From: an uncultured Latescibacterota bacterium
Lineage (GTDB): Bacteria > Latescibacterota > UBA2968
Assembly: GCA_951812755.1 (NCBI GenBank)
Contig: OX638329.1
Span: 4,410,522-4,474,521 of the forward strand
DNA: 64,000 nt
Direction of reading: 5' to 3'
Shown here: one piece after another, positions 1 through 7,833 of the stretch
Layout: the number at the start of each line of letters is the position of its first letter
How positions within the stretch are numbered: the stretch's first letter is position 1
Program-made: the position numbers and the translations under genes
Notes under the pieces: generated by a model
What the model was told of the DNA's origin: nothing
The model's database searches: none
The model's input: the letters and a program-made list of their open reading frames with translations, nothing else

Positions 1-2
1 AA

Positions 3-173
3 AAAATTAACAACGCTTCCTTAAAATATCCTATCATTCTAAATGCAGATGGCTCGCTCATGGATGGTGGCCATCGCCTGTGCAAAGCGATCCTTCAAGG
101 CCGTAAAACGATAAAAGCTGTCCAATTCACATCCATGCCCGAACCAGACGAAATTCATGAGTTGGACCCCTGA
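3..173 (+). CDS. ParB-like domain protein, C-terminal fragment
   Basis: An open frame enters from the left edge and ends at a TGA at 171-173, giving the last 56 residues of a protein. The segment ILNADGSLMDGGHRLCKAIL resembles the ParB/Srx-like pattern in which a conserved DG...DGxHR element precedes an alanine-rich helix. The family includes partition proteins and many plasmid or phage nuclease-like proteins. With only the C-terminal part visible, its role cannot be stated. The following gene starts 137 bases downstream after its own leader, so co-transcription is uncertain. Confidence 0.55.
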   Translation, partial: KINNASLKYPIILNADGSLMDGGHRLCKAILQGRKTIKAVQFTSMPEPDEIHELDP

Positions 174-310
174 CGCGGGTCCTAACGCATTCAAAAAATG
201 ACATCGCTTTGAGCCTTCAAGCGATGATAGGGATTTCGCGCTTGTCCAAACAGCGTAGAAATCGTATAAAACAACAATAAAAGGGTAATCACTAAAGAGA
301 GGACTACCGT

Positions 311-1204
311 ATGGCAATGATTGACATGAAGCAAATCGAGGCGCCGGAGGATGCGACAGCTTTGTTGCAGAATCCTGAGGCGCTTCGAGAACAGGCAAAG
401 GAGAACGGGTATCTGTTCTTTCGCAACCTGCTCAATCCCACACGTGTACTCGAGGTTCGGCACCAGATTCTCGACGTCTGCCGGGATCACGGGTGGCTGG
501 CAGATGGCTCTGAACTGACGGCAGGCATTGCAAATCTCGACATTCAGGTCGTCGAGAGCAGAGATCCGCGCTGGCAAGCGTTTTATGAAGATGTTCTGAA
601 AATTCGAGACTTTCACGCACTGGCACTCGAACCCCCTCTGATTCGGGCGTTTGAAGTTCTATTCGGCGAACAGGTGCTGCCGCACAGCCGAAATATCTGC
701 CGCCTTGTCTTCCCCAATACGAATACCCATTCGACCCCGCCGCATCAGGACAATTACTTCATCGGAGGATCGGACGAGACCTGGACAGCATGGATTCCCT
801 GCGGTGACTGTCCAGAAGGACTCGGTGGACTCGCTGTCGCCAGTAGATCGCACCGGCGCGGTAAACTGGAGACATTCGAAGGCGTGGGACCGGGAGGCCG
901 TCAGGTTCCCGTCGAAGAGGATTCCGTCTGGGTCGGTGGCGACTATATGTGCGGTGACGTCATTATTCTACACAGCCTGACGATTCATCAAGGACGAGAT
1001 AACGAGTCGGCAGACCGTCTGCGACTTTCATCTGATTACCGATATCAACCGCGAAGCCATCCGGTTCGAGATGATTCGCTACAGCCGCACATGAATTGGC
1101 TGACATGGGAAGATGTATATGAAAAATGGGATACGAGCGACCCGGTGAAATATTACTGGCAAAAATGGGACCTGAATATTGTTCCGAGAGAAGTGCATGT
1201 CTAA
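311..1204 (+). CDS. Phytanoyl-CoA dioxygenase (PhyH) family protein
   Basis: A 297-residue protein of the Fe(II)/2-oxoglutarate-dependent PhyH family. The metal-binding H-x-D is at His145 and Asp147 (PPHQDNYF). The distal histidine is probably in the HSLTIHQGRD stretch (His221 or His226), followed by an arginine (RLRLSS) suited to binding 2-oxoglutarate. An AGAGGA ribosome site lies about 8 bases before the ATG. Such enzymes hydroxylate small molecules, but the substrate cannot be read from sequence. It is 17 bases upstream of the phosphoesterase-like gene and probably shares its transcript. Confidence 0.85.
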   Translation: MAMIDMKQIEAPEDATALLQNPEALREQAKENGYLFFRNLLNPTRVLEVRHQILDVCRDHGWLADGSELTAGIANLDIQVVESRDPRWQAFYEDVLKIRDFHALALEPPLIRAFEVLFGEQVLPHSRNICRLVFPNTNTHSTPPHQDNYFIGGSDETWTAWIPCGDCPEGLGGLAVASRSHRRGKLETFEGVGPGGRQVPVEEDSVWVGGDYMCGDVIILHSLTIHQGRDNESADRLRLSSDYRYQPRSHPVRDDSLQPHMNWLTWEDVYEKWDTSDPVKYYWQKWDLNIVPREVHV

Positions 1205-1221
1205 AAGAGGGATAAACACCG

Positions 1222-3066
1222 ATGAGTAAGGAGTGGGTATCTGCTCTGGATATAGTCCGTGTACTGCAATCAGGTACGTGGTGGGAGAGCCAGTTTCGGT
1301 ATGCCGAGACAGCCTGTCTGGAGACGGAGGATAATGGCGCTGCCTTGACGTTTGAATTCACCGGTAAGGGAGTGGCACTTGGTCTGGGGCAACACGCTGT
1401 ATCGGCCTACGGACGACCGTCTTTGGGAAAGCTAATAGCGACAGTGGATGATGGGAGTCCGCGCGTCTTGTATCCGGGTAACGAAGCACGAGAGGTGGTA
1501 CTGGTGAGGGGACTGACACAAGGGAAACATAAGGTACGCGTTGAGCATCGTCAGAACAGGGGCGAGATGGGCTGCCGTATATCTGGATTTCGAGTCCTGG
1601 CGGAACATTCTGGAGATTTGTCATTTGTACTCAACGGCGAAGAAAATGGATTCTTCGTAGATGCACGAGCGGTAATACGCCAGGGTGGTCAAATAGTACG
1701 AAACACGCTGGTGCGGAACTGGCTATCGGGGGCGTGTCGTCTGACTGGCCTACCCGCAGGAAAGGGATATTCGCTGGAATTGGTTGCGTACGGATGGGAG
1801 CCCCAAAGAATTGAAGAAATCGCGATTCAAAAAGAAAAAGAAACGCGCCTGCCACCAGTGTATCTGCACCGAAATCTGGAGACCAGACCACAAGGCGTCC
1901 GATTCCCGGTTCTGGGGCACCCGGCCATCCGTCGGCCCGGTGAATCTTTTCGGGTGCGGTTGGGGGCCTACGATCACACGATTGAGCAAGTGAAGCTGTC
2001 GCGTCGGGTTGGTCCGGCTACGATCTCACGCACGGTGGCGTTTGAGGAAGATCCGAGCGCGAGGTTCTACTACGACCGGGAAGGCACGGTGAAATTACCT
2101 CAAGACATGCCACCGGGTTTATACGATCTATCAATAAGGGTGTCCGGCTCGCGGGGAGATTTCACGCGACAGTCTCCCAGGAGCGTGTACATAGTTCAAA
2201 ACTATCCAAAAGATCCGGTATTTATGACATTTGGACATCTGGATACGCAAGGACAGTATCAGGCGGAATACGAGAGACAGCTGACGGAGATCGCCAACCT
2301 GATTGCACCGGATATGGTCCTGATTAGCAATGCGGTGAACCCGGCGTATATCTCGGGATCACATCTGGTGCTGGAAATGCCCTACGCGATTACATTCGGC
2401 AATCACCAATTTTACGGACACGAGAAGTGGTATGGAGATCAGGTAGGAATCATCGATTATGGGCCAGACCTATGCATCCTGAATTTCGGACATCCCTGGC
2501 ATGTGGATCTATCTCAAGCCAACGCGCTTCTATCCTCGCGGGCGAAGGCTAAGATCAAGATAATCAACGCATTCGAGCACAATGCGCCGGTGGAGACATT
2601 TCTGGATAAGCACCGAGTAAAGCTGATCCACGACGCGCATGGTCCTGGGGAAAAGGTGATGACCATTGGAGCCACACCCACGACGCGGGTGGGCAAAAGC
2701 AATAGCAGCAGTTTTCGGGTGGTGCGTTTTAAAGATGGTCATGTAACATCGGCGACCTATCGAGGAGATGCAGTTGCTCCCATTCCTTTTGATCGAGCGG
2801 GGCCACCGCCACTTAGCGTGACATACGATCCGGGTAACGAAGGGATACACGACAGAGTGACAGCCACAGTGACCAATATACTTGAGGATACATTTCCCGA
2901 TTGCCGGGTGATATTCGTACTACCAGCAGGAGCGTACTCGGTGGATGGCGGACGTCTGGAAACGATGGTCACAAGTGACAATGGGAGATATACCGTGCTG
3001 ACCGTGCGTGTGGATGTGCCAGGGAAAGGGACAGTCCGTACCACAGCTCAAAAATGGTTGACATGA
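1222..3066 (+). CDS. Multidomain protein with degenerate metallophosphoesterase-like C-terminal half
   Basis: A 614-residue protein without a signal peptide. Residues 1-125 look like a beta-sandwich binding domain, and about 130-320 resemble two Ig/FN3-like modules. From residue 330 the order of motifs recalls a calcineurin-like phosphoesterase: TFGHLDT (334-342), GNHQ (393-396), a histidine at 453 and HDAHG (470-474). The first motif has Gly-His where the family has Asp-x-His, and GNHQ replaces GNH(D/E). Catalysis may be lost or changed, and the assignment rests on motif order only. The stop overlaps the start of the next gene (ATGA). Confidence 0.5.
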   Translation: MSKEWVSALDIVRVLQSGTWWESQFRYAETACLETEDNGAALTFEFTGKGVALGLGQHAVSAYGRPSLGKLIATVDDGSPRVLYPGNEAREVVLVRGLTQGKHKVRVEHRQNRGEMGCRISGFRVLAEHSGDLSFVLNGEENGFFVDARAVIRQGGQIVRNTLVRNWLSGACRLTGLPAGKGYSLELVAYGWEPQRIEEIAIQKEKETRLPPVYLHRNLETRPQGVRFPVLGHPAIRRPGESFRVRLGAYDHTIEQVKLSRRVGPATISRTVAFEEDPSARFYYDREGTVKLPQDMPPGLYDLSIRVSGSRGDFTRQSPRSVYIVQNYPKDPVFMTFGHLDTQGQYQAEYERQLTEIANLIAPDMVLISNAVNPAYISGSHLVLEMPYAITFGNHQFYGHEKWYGDQVGIIDYGPDLCILNFGHPWHVDLSQANALLSSRAKAKIKIINAFEHNAPVETFLDKHRVKLIHDAHGPGEKVMTIGATPTTRVGKSNSSSFRVVRFKDGHVTSATYRGDAVAPIPFDRAGPPPLSVTYDPGNEGIHDRVTATVTNILEDTFPDCRVIFVLPAGAYSVDGGRLETMVTSDNGRYTVLTVRVDVPGKGTVRTTAQKWLT

Positions 3067-3461
3067 GTGTTATTACCCCACAGCTTCAGCGATCCTGGAC
3101 ACAAGTGAGTCCTTTACTCAAGATTCAGAATGAGCGGGACTATGATCTGGCGACAGAGCGTCTCAATAGCCTGATAGATGAGGCGGGCACCGATGAACAA
3201 CACCCTCTTTATTCTTTGCTCGATACACTGGGTACCGTTGTCCACGCCTGGGAGGAACAACACCATCCCATACCCAGATCAGAGGGTGTGGATTCACTTC
3301 GCTTCCTCATGGAGGAACATGAACTGACTCAGTCGGATTTGCCAGAGGTGGGTTCGCAAGGGGTGGGTTCAGAGATTTTAGCTGGGAAGCGGAAGCTGAA
3401 CATCCGTCAAATACGTACTTTGTCCGACCGATTCGGTGTCTCACCCTCAGTATTCGTATAG
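3063..3461 (+). CDS. Orphan HigA-type antitoxin / XRE-like protein
   Basis: Starting at the ATG that overlaps the preceding stop (ATGA at 3063-3066) gives 132 residues; an in-frame ATG lies nine bases earlier. The helical N-terminus, the HPIP-x-S segment, LRFLMEEHELTQSDL and a final SEILAGKRKLNIRQIRTLSD match the HigA antitoxin layout: a dimerisation region followed by helix-turn-helix. HigA normally follows a HigB nuclease, but here the upstream gene is unrelated. It may be a solitary regulator or the survivor of a broken toxin-antitoxin pair. Confidence 0.7.
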   Translation: MSVITPQLQRSWTQVSPLLKIQNERDYDLATERLNSLIDEAGTDEQHPLYSLLDTLGTVVHAWEEQHHPIPRSEGVDSLRFLMEEHELTQSDLPEVGSQGVGSEILAGKRKLNIRQIRTLSDRFGVSPSVFV

Positions 3462-3483
3462 GCTCAATTTCTAAGGAGTAAAT

Positions 3484-3873
3484 ATGAAAACCAAAGCTGT
3501 ATTCAAAACTGCCTCGCCCTACTTACAAGACGCCATGAACCTTCCCGTCGAAAATTTAAAAGAAGCCATCCCATTTTATGAAACAATCATGGGATTTCAG
3601 GTCGTATCTCAAAAGGAAGCACCCTGTCAGTCCGCTATACTTGCAAGAGACGATATCCAGATCGGCCTGGCAGAGAATGGTGGTGATCCAACCCAGGATG
3701 GTTGTTTTTTTGAAGTAGATGATGTCGAAGCCGCCTTCAACGAATTAAAGAACAATGGACTGCAAAATGACGATCCAAATTATCGGATTGACCAACACGG
3801 TGATAAATCCTTCCGCATATTCTTCGTCATCGCCCCAGACGGGTTGTGCTATTGCCTTGGTCAACAGGTATGA
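3484..3873 (+). CDS. VOC (glyoxalase/dioxygenase fold) family protein
   Basis: A 129-residue protein with a good AAGGAGT ribosome site. MNLPVENLKEAIPFYETIMG is the usual opening of a VOC module, and FFEVDDVEAAFNEL with FFVIAPDGLCYCL forms the second half. The length is that of a single two-repeat VOC unit. The substrate is unknown, and the usual metal-ligand glutamate near the C-terminus is not obvious. It sits in a same-strand run with an oxidoreductase and a TonB receptor. Confidence 0.75.
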   Translation: MKTKAVFKTASPYLQDAMNLPVENLKEAIPFYETIMGFQVVSQKEAPCQSAILARDDIQIGLAENGGDPTQDGCFFEVDDVEAAFNELKNNGLQNDDPNYRIDQHGDKSFRIFFVIAPDGLCYCLGQQV

Positions 3874-3879
3874 ACGTTA

Positions 3880-4836
3880 ATGAATCATCTGACGTATAAA
3901 AAGCCGCGTATCTGCATCCTGGGGTGTGGGAATATCGGCGCGCTTCATGCGAAAAATTTGCAATGGCGAGCGACGTTGTATTTTTGTAGCCGGTCGCGGG
4001 TAAGCGCGTACAAGTTCAATCTCAAGTTTAAGGGCCAAGGGATTTTTGACGATCTAAACGCCCTATTGGAAAGCGATGTGGATGCCGTGGTGATCGCTTC
4101 CCCACCAGAGCATCACAAAGACCAGGTAATCGCATTATTAGAAGCCGGCAAAGCCGTACTCGTCGAAAAACCGATGTGCATCTCGCCAGAGGAAATTGTC
4201 GAGATCGAGACCGTGTTGGAACGGGTCGAGACCCCCTTATTGATGATCGCCGAGAACTATTATTACAAACCCTCGCTATCGTACATCAGACACATGGTCA
4301 CCCAGGGCGATATCGGCGAAATGCGTTCGGTTTCAGTGAAAAAGCTCACAACACAGCAAGCGCAAGGTTGGAAAAGTGCTCATGGTGCTTTGTTGGAAGG
4401 TGGTATTCATTTTATTGCCCTGATTTCAGATCTATTCGATGCAGTTCCCGAACAAATCGAAGCGATATTCCCTGGCTCTTCCAGCAGTACACCAGAGCGC
4501 GAATCTGTCGTGCGGATGGTCTATGCCACAGGCGCGATTGGCGAACTACATTACTCGTGGCAAACACCCAGTTTGACAAAAGGTGTTTTTCAGCATTCTT
4601 ATATCGAAGGATCACACGGACGCATTGTCTTTGAAAGCAACGGCATCTATATACGCAAACCCCAGAAAGGCTTTCGGATTCTTTGGCCGGGGCTGAAAGA
4701 TTTGATGGGCTATCGCGCGATGACGGATGATTTTTTATCCTGCCTTCGAAACCGCTCGCGTCAGCCATATTCGGATTTTGCACGCGCAAAACGCGATTTA
4801 AAAATTGTATTTGATGCGTATGCGTGCAATGATTAA
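3880..4836 (+). CDS. Gfo/Idh/MocA family NAD(P)-dependent oxidoreductase
   Basis: A 318-residue protein with an N-terminal Rossmann motif (GCGNIGALHA, residues 15-24) and the family EKP signature (VEKPMCIS). These enzymes oxidise or reduce sugars, inositols and related compounds with NAD(P). The substrate cannot be read. The gene starts 6 bases after the VOC gene without a strong ribosome site, so translation is probably coupled. It is slightly shorter than typical members, which fits a compact C-terminal substrate domain. Confidence 0.85.
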   Translation: MNHLTYKKPRICILGCGNIGALHAKNLQWRATLYFCSRSRVSAYKFNLKFKGQGIFDDLNALLESDVDAVVIASPPEHHKDQVIALLEAGKAVLVEKPMCISPEEIVEIETVLERVETPLLMIAENYYYKPSLSYIRHMVTQGDIGEMRSVSVKKLTTQQAQGWKSAHGALLEGGIHFIALISDLFDAVPEQIEAIFPGSSSSTPERESVVRMVYATGAIGELHYSWQTPSLTKGVFQHSYIEGSHGRIVFESNGIYIRKPQKGFRILWPGLKDLMGYRAMTDDFLSCLRNRSRQPYSDFARAKRDLKIVFDAYACND

Positions 4837-4867
4837 AAAATTGTCATTTTCCAATCGCGAGGTATGG

Positions 4868-7669
4868 ATGAGTGTGAAGCACATATTCTGGCAAATAATC
4901 GCCATCGTATTTATTTCACCAGTGCTCGCAGAGGAAGTTAAAGAATCGCCAGACGAGCCGAAAATCTACGAATTTGAAGAGATTGTCGTAACCGGTTCCC
5001 GCATCAAAAGCGCGGAAAGTCTTTCGCCTGCACCAATCGTCGTCCTGTCCAGTGACGAAATCAAAGCGCGGGGATTGACTTCCATTGGAGATGTGCTACA
5101 AACACTCACAGTACAGTCCAACGCGACCAATACACAGTCCAACAACGGCGGCGATGGCTCTACCCGGATTAGTCTGCGCGGTCTCGGCTCTAATCGCACC
5201 CTGGTATTGGTCAATGGACGTCGCTTCGTGCCGGGCGGAACAGGCGCAAATTCATCCGTTGATCTCAATTCTATTCCCACTTCGGTGATCGAACGCGTCG
5301 AAGTACTCAAGGATGGAGCCTCGGCCGTATATGGATCAGACGCTATTGGGGGCGTGGTCAATATCATCACCCGGTCAGATATGGAAGGAATAGAGATAGA
5401 TTACTATGAGGGAATTTCAGGCCATGGCGATGGCGAAGTCCGCGACCTCAGCATAACCACCGGTTTGCAGAGCGAAAAAGGCCACATATTGTTTTCTGCC
5501 GGTTACCACAACCGAAAGCCCGTCTGGACCGGTGACCGCAATTTCAGCGTATCGGACAAAAACTACGACTGGGGAAAAAACGACGGCACCTATAACAAAA
5601 ACGGCAGTTCGGCCACCCCGGAAGGCCACATCATTGACCGCCTAAGCACCGAGGGCAACGAAGCCTGGCAGGCTATCGTTTCGGCGGCTGGCGAGAACGC
5701 CGGTGATTACCACCTCGATCCACACACCGGCTGGCGTCCCTTCAATTGGGCGGGAATCTCCTCAGATGGGAGCGGTGACACGTACAATTATCAACCGGAG
5801 AATTACCTCTACACCCCACAGACACGCTACAGCTCTTTCCTAAGCGGCGCTTACGAATTCACAGAAGATGCGAAAACTTTCTTCGAGGTATCGTACACCA
5901 ATCGCCAATCCGATCAAAAACTGGCCCCGACGCCCTTGTTTACCATCAGCGACGGCATCGTAGTGTCGGCCACCAACCGGTACAACGAATTTGGCCGTGA
6001 TTTTATCGATGTTCGGCGGCGTTTTCTCGAAGCAGGCAATCGCAACTATCTCCAGGATATTGATACCTATCGCCTGGTCCTGGGATTGAACCATCGGCTC
6101 ATGGGCTTTGACGCTGACCTGTCCTTTTCCTACGGACGCAGCGAAGGCACCAGCGTCAACGAGGGCCGATTTATAATCAGTAATCTCGTGCGGGCACTGG
6201 GGCCAGACGAGGATTGTACCGGCGACTGCGTACCACTGGATATACTCCACGGTGCAGGCACAATCACCCAGGAAATGTTAGATTACATCCAATATACTGG
6301 TATCGCCAGAGGCTACTCTCAACAGCAAATCCTGCAGTGGAACCTGACAGGGAAAGTCGCGCAACTCCCGGCCGGTCCGCTGGTCATGGCCGCAGGTCTA
6401 TCTTCGCGCTGGGAAGCGGGAGCCTATCTTCCCGATCCCATAACCGCATCGGGAAATACTACCGGTAGTGACGAGGCTCCCACTGATGGTGCATACTCGG
6501 TCAGGGCTTTGTATGCGGAAGCCCATTTGCCGCTCTACAAATCGGGAGAAGTTGGCTTCGATTTAATAGCCGCTGGGCGCACTTTCCACTACGATTCGTT
6601 CGGCTTTGGCTCTACTTATAAAGCGGGTACTCGTCTCGAATTGCCTCAAGGGGTGGCATTTCGTGCCACATACTCCAATGCTTTTCGCGCCCCCAGCATT
6701 GCCGAAATGTTCCTTGGCAACAGCGATGGTTTCCCACTGGTCAGCGATCCTTGTAGTTCGGTCGATGAAGCGGGCAATGCCCGAGCGTTGACCGCTCAGC
6801 AAATGCGAAATTGTGCAGATCAAGGCATCCCATCCGACTTTGAGGATTCGCGGGCACAACTGCGAGCCCAATTTCGTGGCAGCACAGATCTCGATCCAGA
6901 AAAGGCCACAATGCTCACAGCAGGTTTGGTTTATCAGGCGGGCTTTCTGGAAGGCTTTGATATAACTGTGGATTACTATACCAGCGCGATCACGAATGAA
7001 ATCGGCGCATTACCCGCCAGCCTCATCTTGAGTAACTGCTACTCGCAGGATACGCCATCCAACTGCGATCAAGTCGTGCGCGATCCAAACACCGGACTGA
7101 TTAATTACATCTCATCACCCAATACCAACGTTGGCGAAACCGAAACCAGCGGCCTGGATATCGGACTCCATTACGCTACGGACTCACCCCTGGGTATTGT
7201 CTCGGCGCAAATAGAGAGCAACCTGCTCGTGAATTACGATCAAATCCTGCCTTCAGCCAACGGTCCTGAGTTGATCAAAGGCAAGGACTACTACGATCTG
7301 GGCGTGTTCCCAGGCTGGCGTCACGCCGCTTCAGTTAGCGTAGAGAGTAACCGTTCATCCATTGGACTGACCTGGCGATACATCGGCGGATTCGAAGAAT
7401 GCGAGGATGGCGACTGCAAAGGCAAGTACCGCCCGGATGTGACAGAAATACCACCGAGTCGCAAAGTCAGCCCCAACAGCATCTTTAATATGCATGGATC
7501 ATATCAACTGGGTACAGCCTTTGGTCACTCCGCACTCACAATCGGAATAAACAACATCCTCAATCAGGCACCAGCAGTGATATACAATGGTTTCCTGGGC
7601 ACTTCCGATGCCAATACCTACGACTTCTTGGGCAGGTATTTATACATGCGCCTCTCCCATGCTCTGTAG
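4868..7669 (+). CDS. TonB-dependent outer membrane receptor
   Basis: The ATG at 4868 has GAGGT just upstream and gives a 933-residue protein with a signal peptide (MSVKHIFWQIIAIVFISP then VLAEE). An in-frame ATG at 4805 would overlap the previous gene and hide the signal. The plug domain follows EEIVVTGSRI and includes RISLRGLGSNRTLVLVNGRR and EVLKDGASAVYGSDAIGGVV. The barrel ends in YLYMRLSHAL. It imports a ligand across the outer membrane using TonB energy. Its position after a sugar-type oxidoreductase suggests an organic substrate, which is inference. Confidence 0.92.
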   Translation: MSVKHIFWQIIAIVFISPVLAEEVKESPDEPKIYEFEEIVVTGSRIKSAESLSPAPIVVLSSDEIKARGLTSIGDVLQTLTVQSNATNTQSNNGGDGSTRISLRGLGSNRTLVLVNGRRFVPGGTGANSSVDLNSIPTSVIERVEVLKDGASAVYGSDAIGGVVNIITRSDMEGIEIDYYEGISGHGDGEVRDLSITTGLQSEKGHILFSAGYHNRKPVWTGDRNFSVSDKNYDWGKNDGTYNKNGSSATPEGHIIDRLSTEGNEAWQAIVSAAGENAGDYHLDPHTGWRPFNWAGISSDGSGDTYNYQPENYLYTPQTRYSSFLSGAYEFTEDAKTFFEVSYTNRQSDQKLAPTPLFTISDGIVVSATNRYNEFGRDFIDVRRRFLEAGNRNYLQDIDTYRLVLGLNHRLMGFDADLSFSYGRSEGTSVNEGRFIISNLVRALGPDEDCTGDCVPLDILHGAGTITQEMLDYIQYTGIARGYSQQQILQWNLTGKVAQLPAGPLVMAAGLSSRWEAGAYLPDPITASGNTTGSDEAPTDGAYSVRALYAEAHLPLYKSGEVGFDLIAAGRTFHYDSFGFGSTYKAGTRLELPQGVAFRATYSNAFRAPSIAEMFLGNSDGFPLVSDPCSSVDEAGNARALTAQQMRNCADQGIPSDFEDSRAQLRAQFRGSTDLDPEKATMLTAGLVYQAGFLEGFDITVDYYTSAITNEIGALPASLILSNCYSQDTPSNCDQVVRDPNTGLINYISSPNTNVGETETSGLDIGLHYATDSPLGIVSAQIESNLLVNYDQILPSANGPELIKGKDYYDLGVFPGWRHAASVSVESNRSSIGLTWRYIGGFEECEDGDCKGKYRPDVTEIPPSRKVSPNSIFNMHGSYQLGTAFGHSALTIGINNILNQAPAVIYNGFLGTSDANTYDFLGRYLYMRLSHAL

Positions 7670-7833
7670 TTTTCGGCACTCACCCTCGCACACTGTCAGG
7701 GCATGCACACCTTCTGTTCGCCTCTTTTAAGTTGACCCCTTTTCTTCTTCCAGCTATATTCCTATATCGTATCTTCCCTCTTTCTTTTTTATTTCCTAAC
7801 TCTCTCCCGTTGAAACTCAAAAGCCCTTTCCGC

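Noticed and set aside
191-616. 141-residue minus-strand ORF with a hydrophobic C-terminal part
   Set aside because: Overlaps the PhyH gene for most of its length and has no ribosome site.
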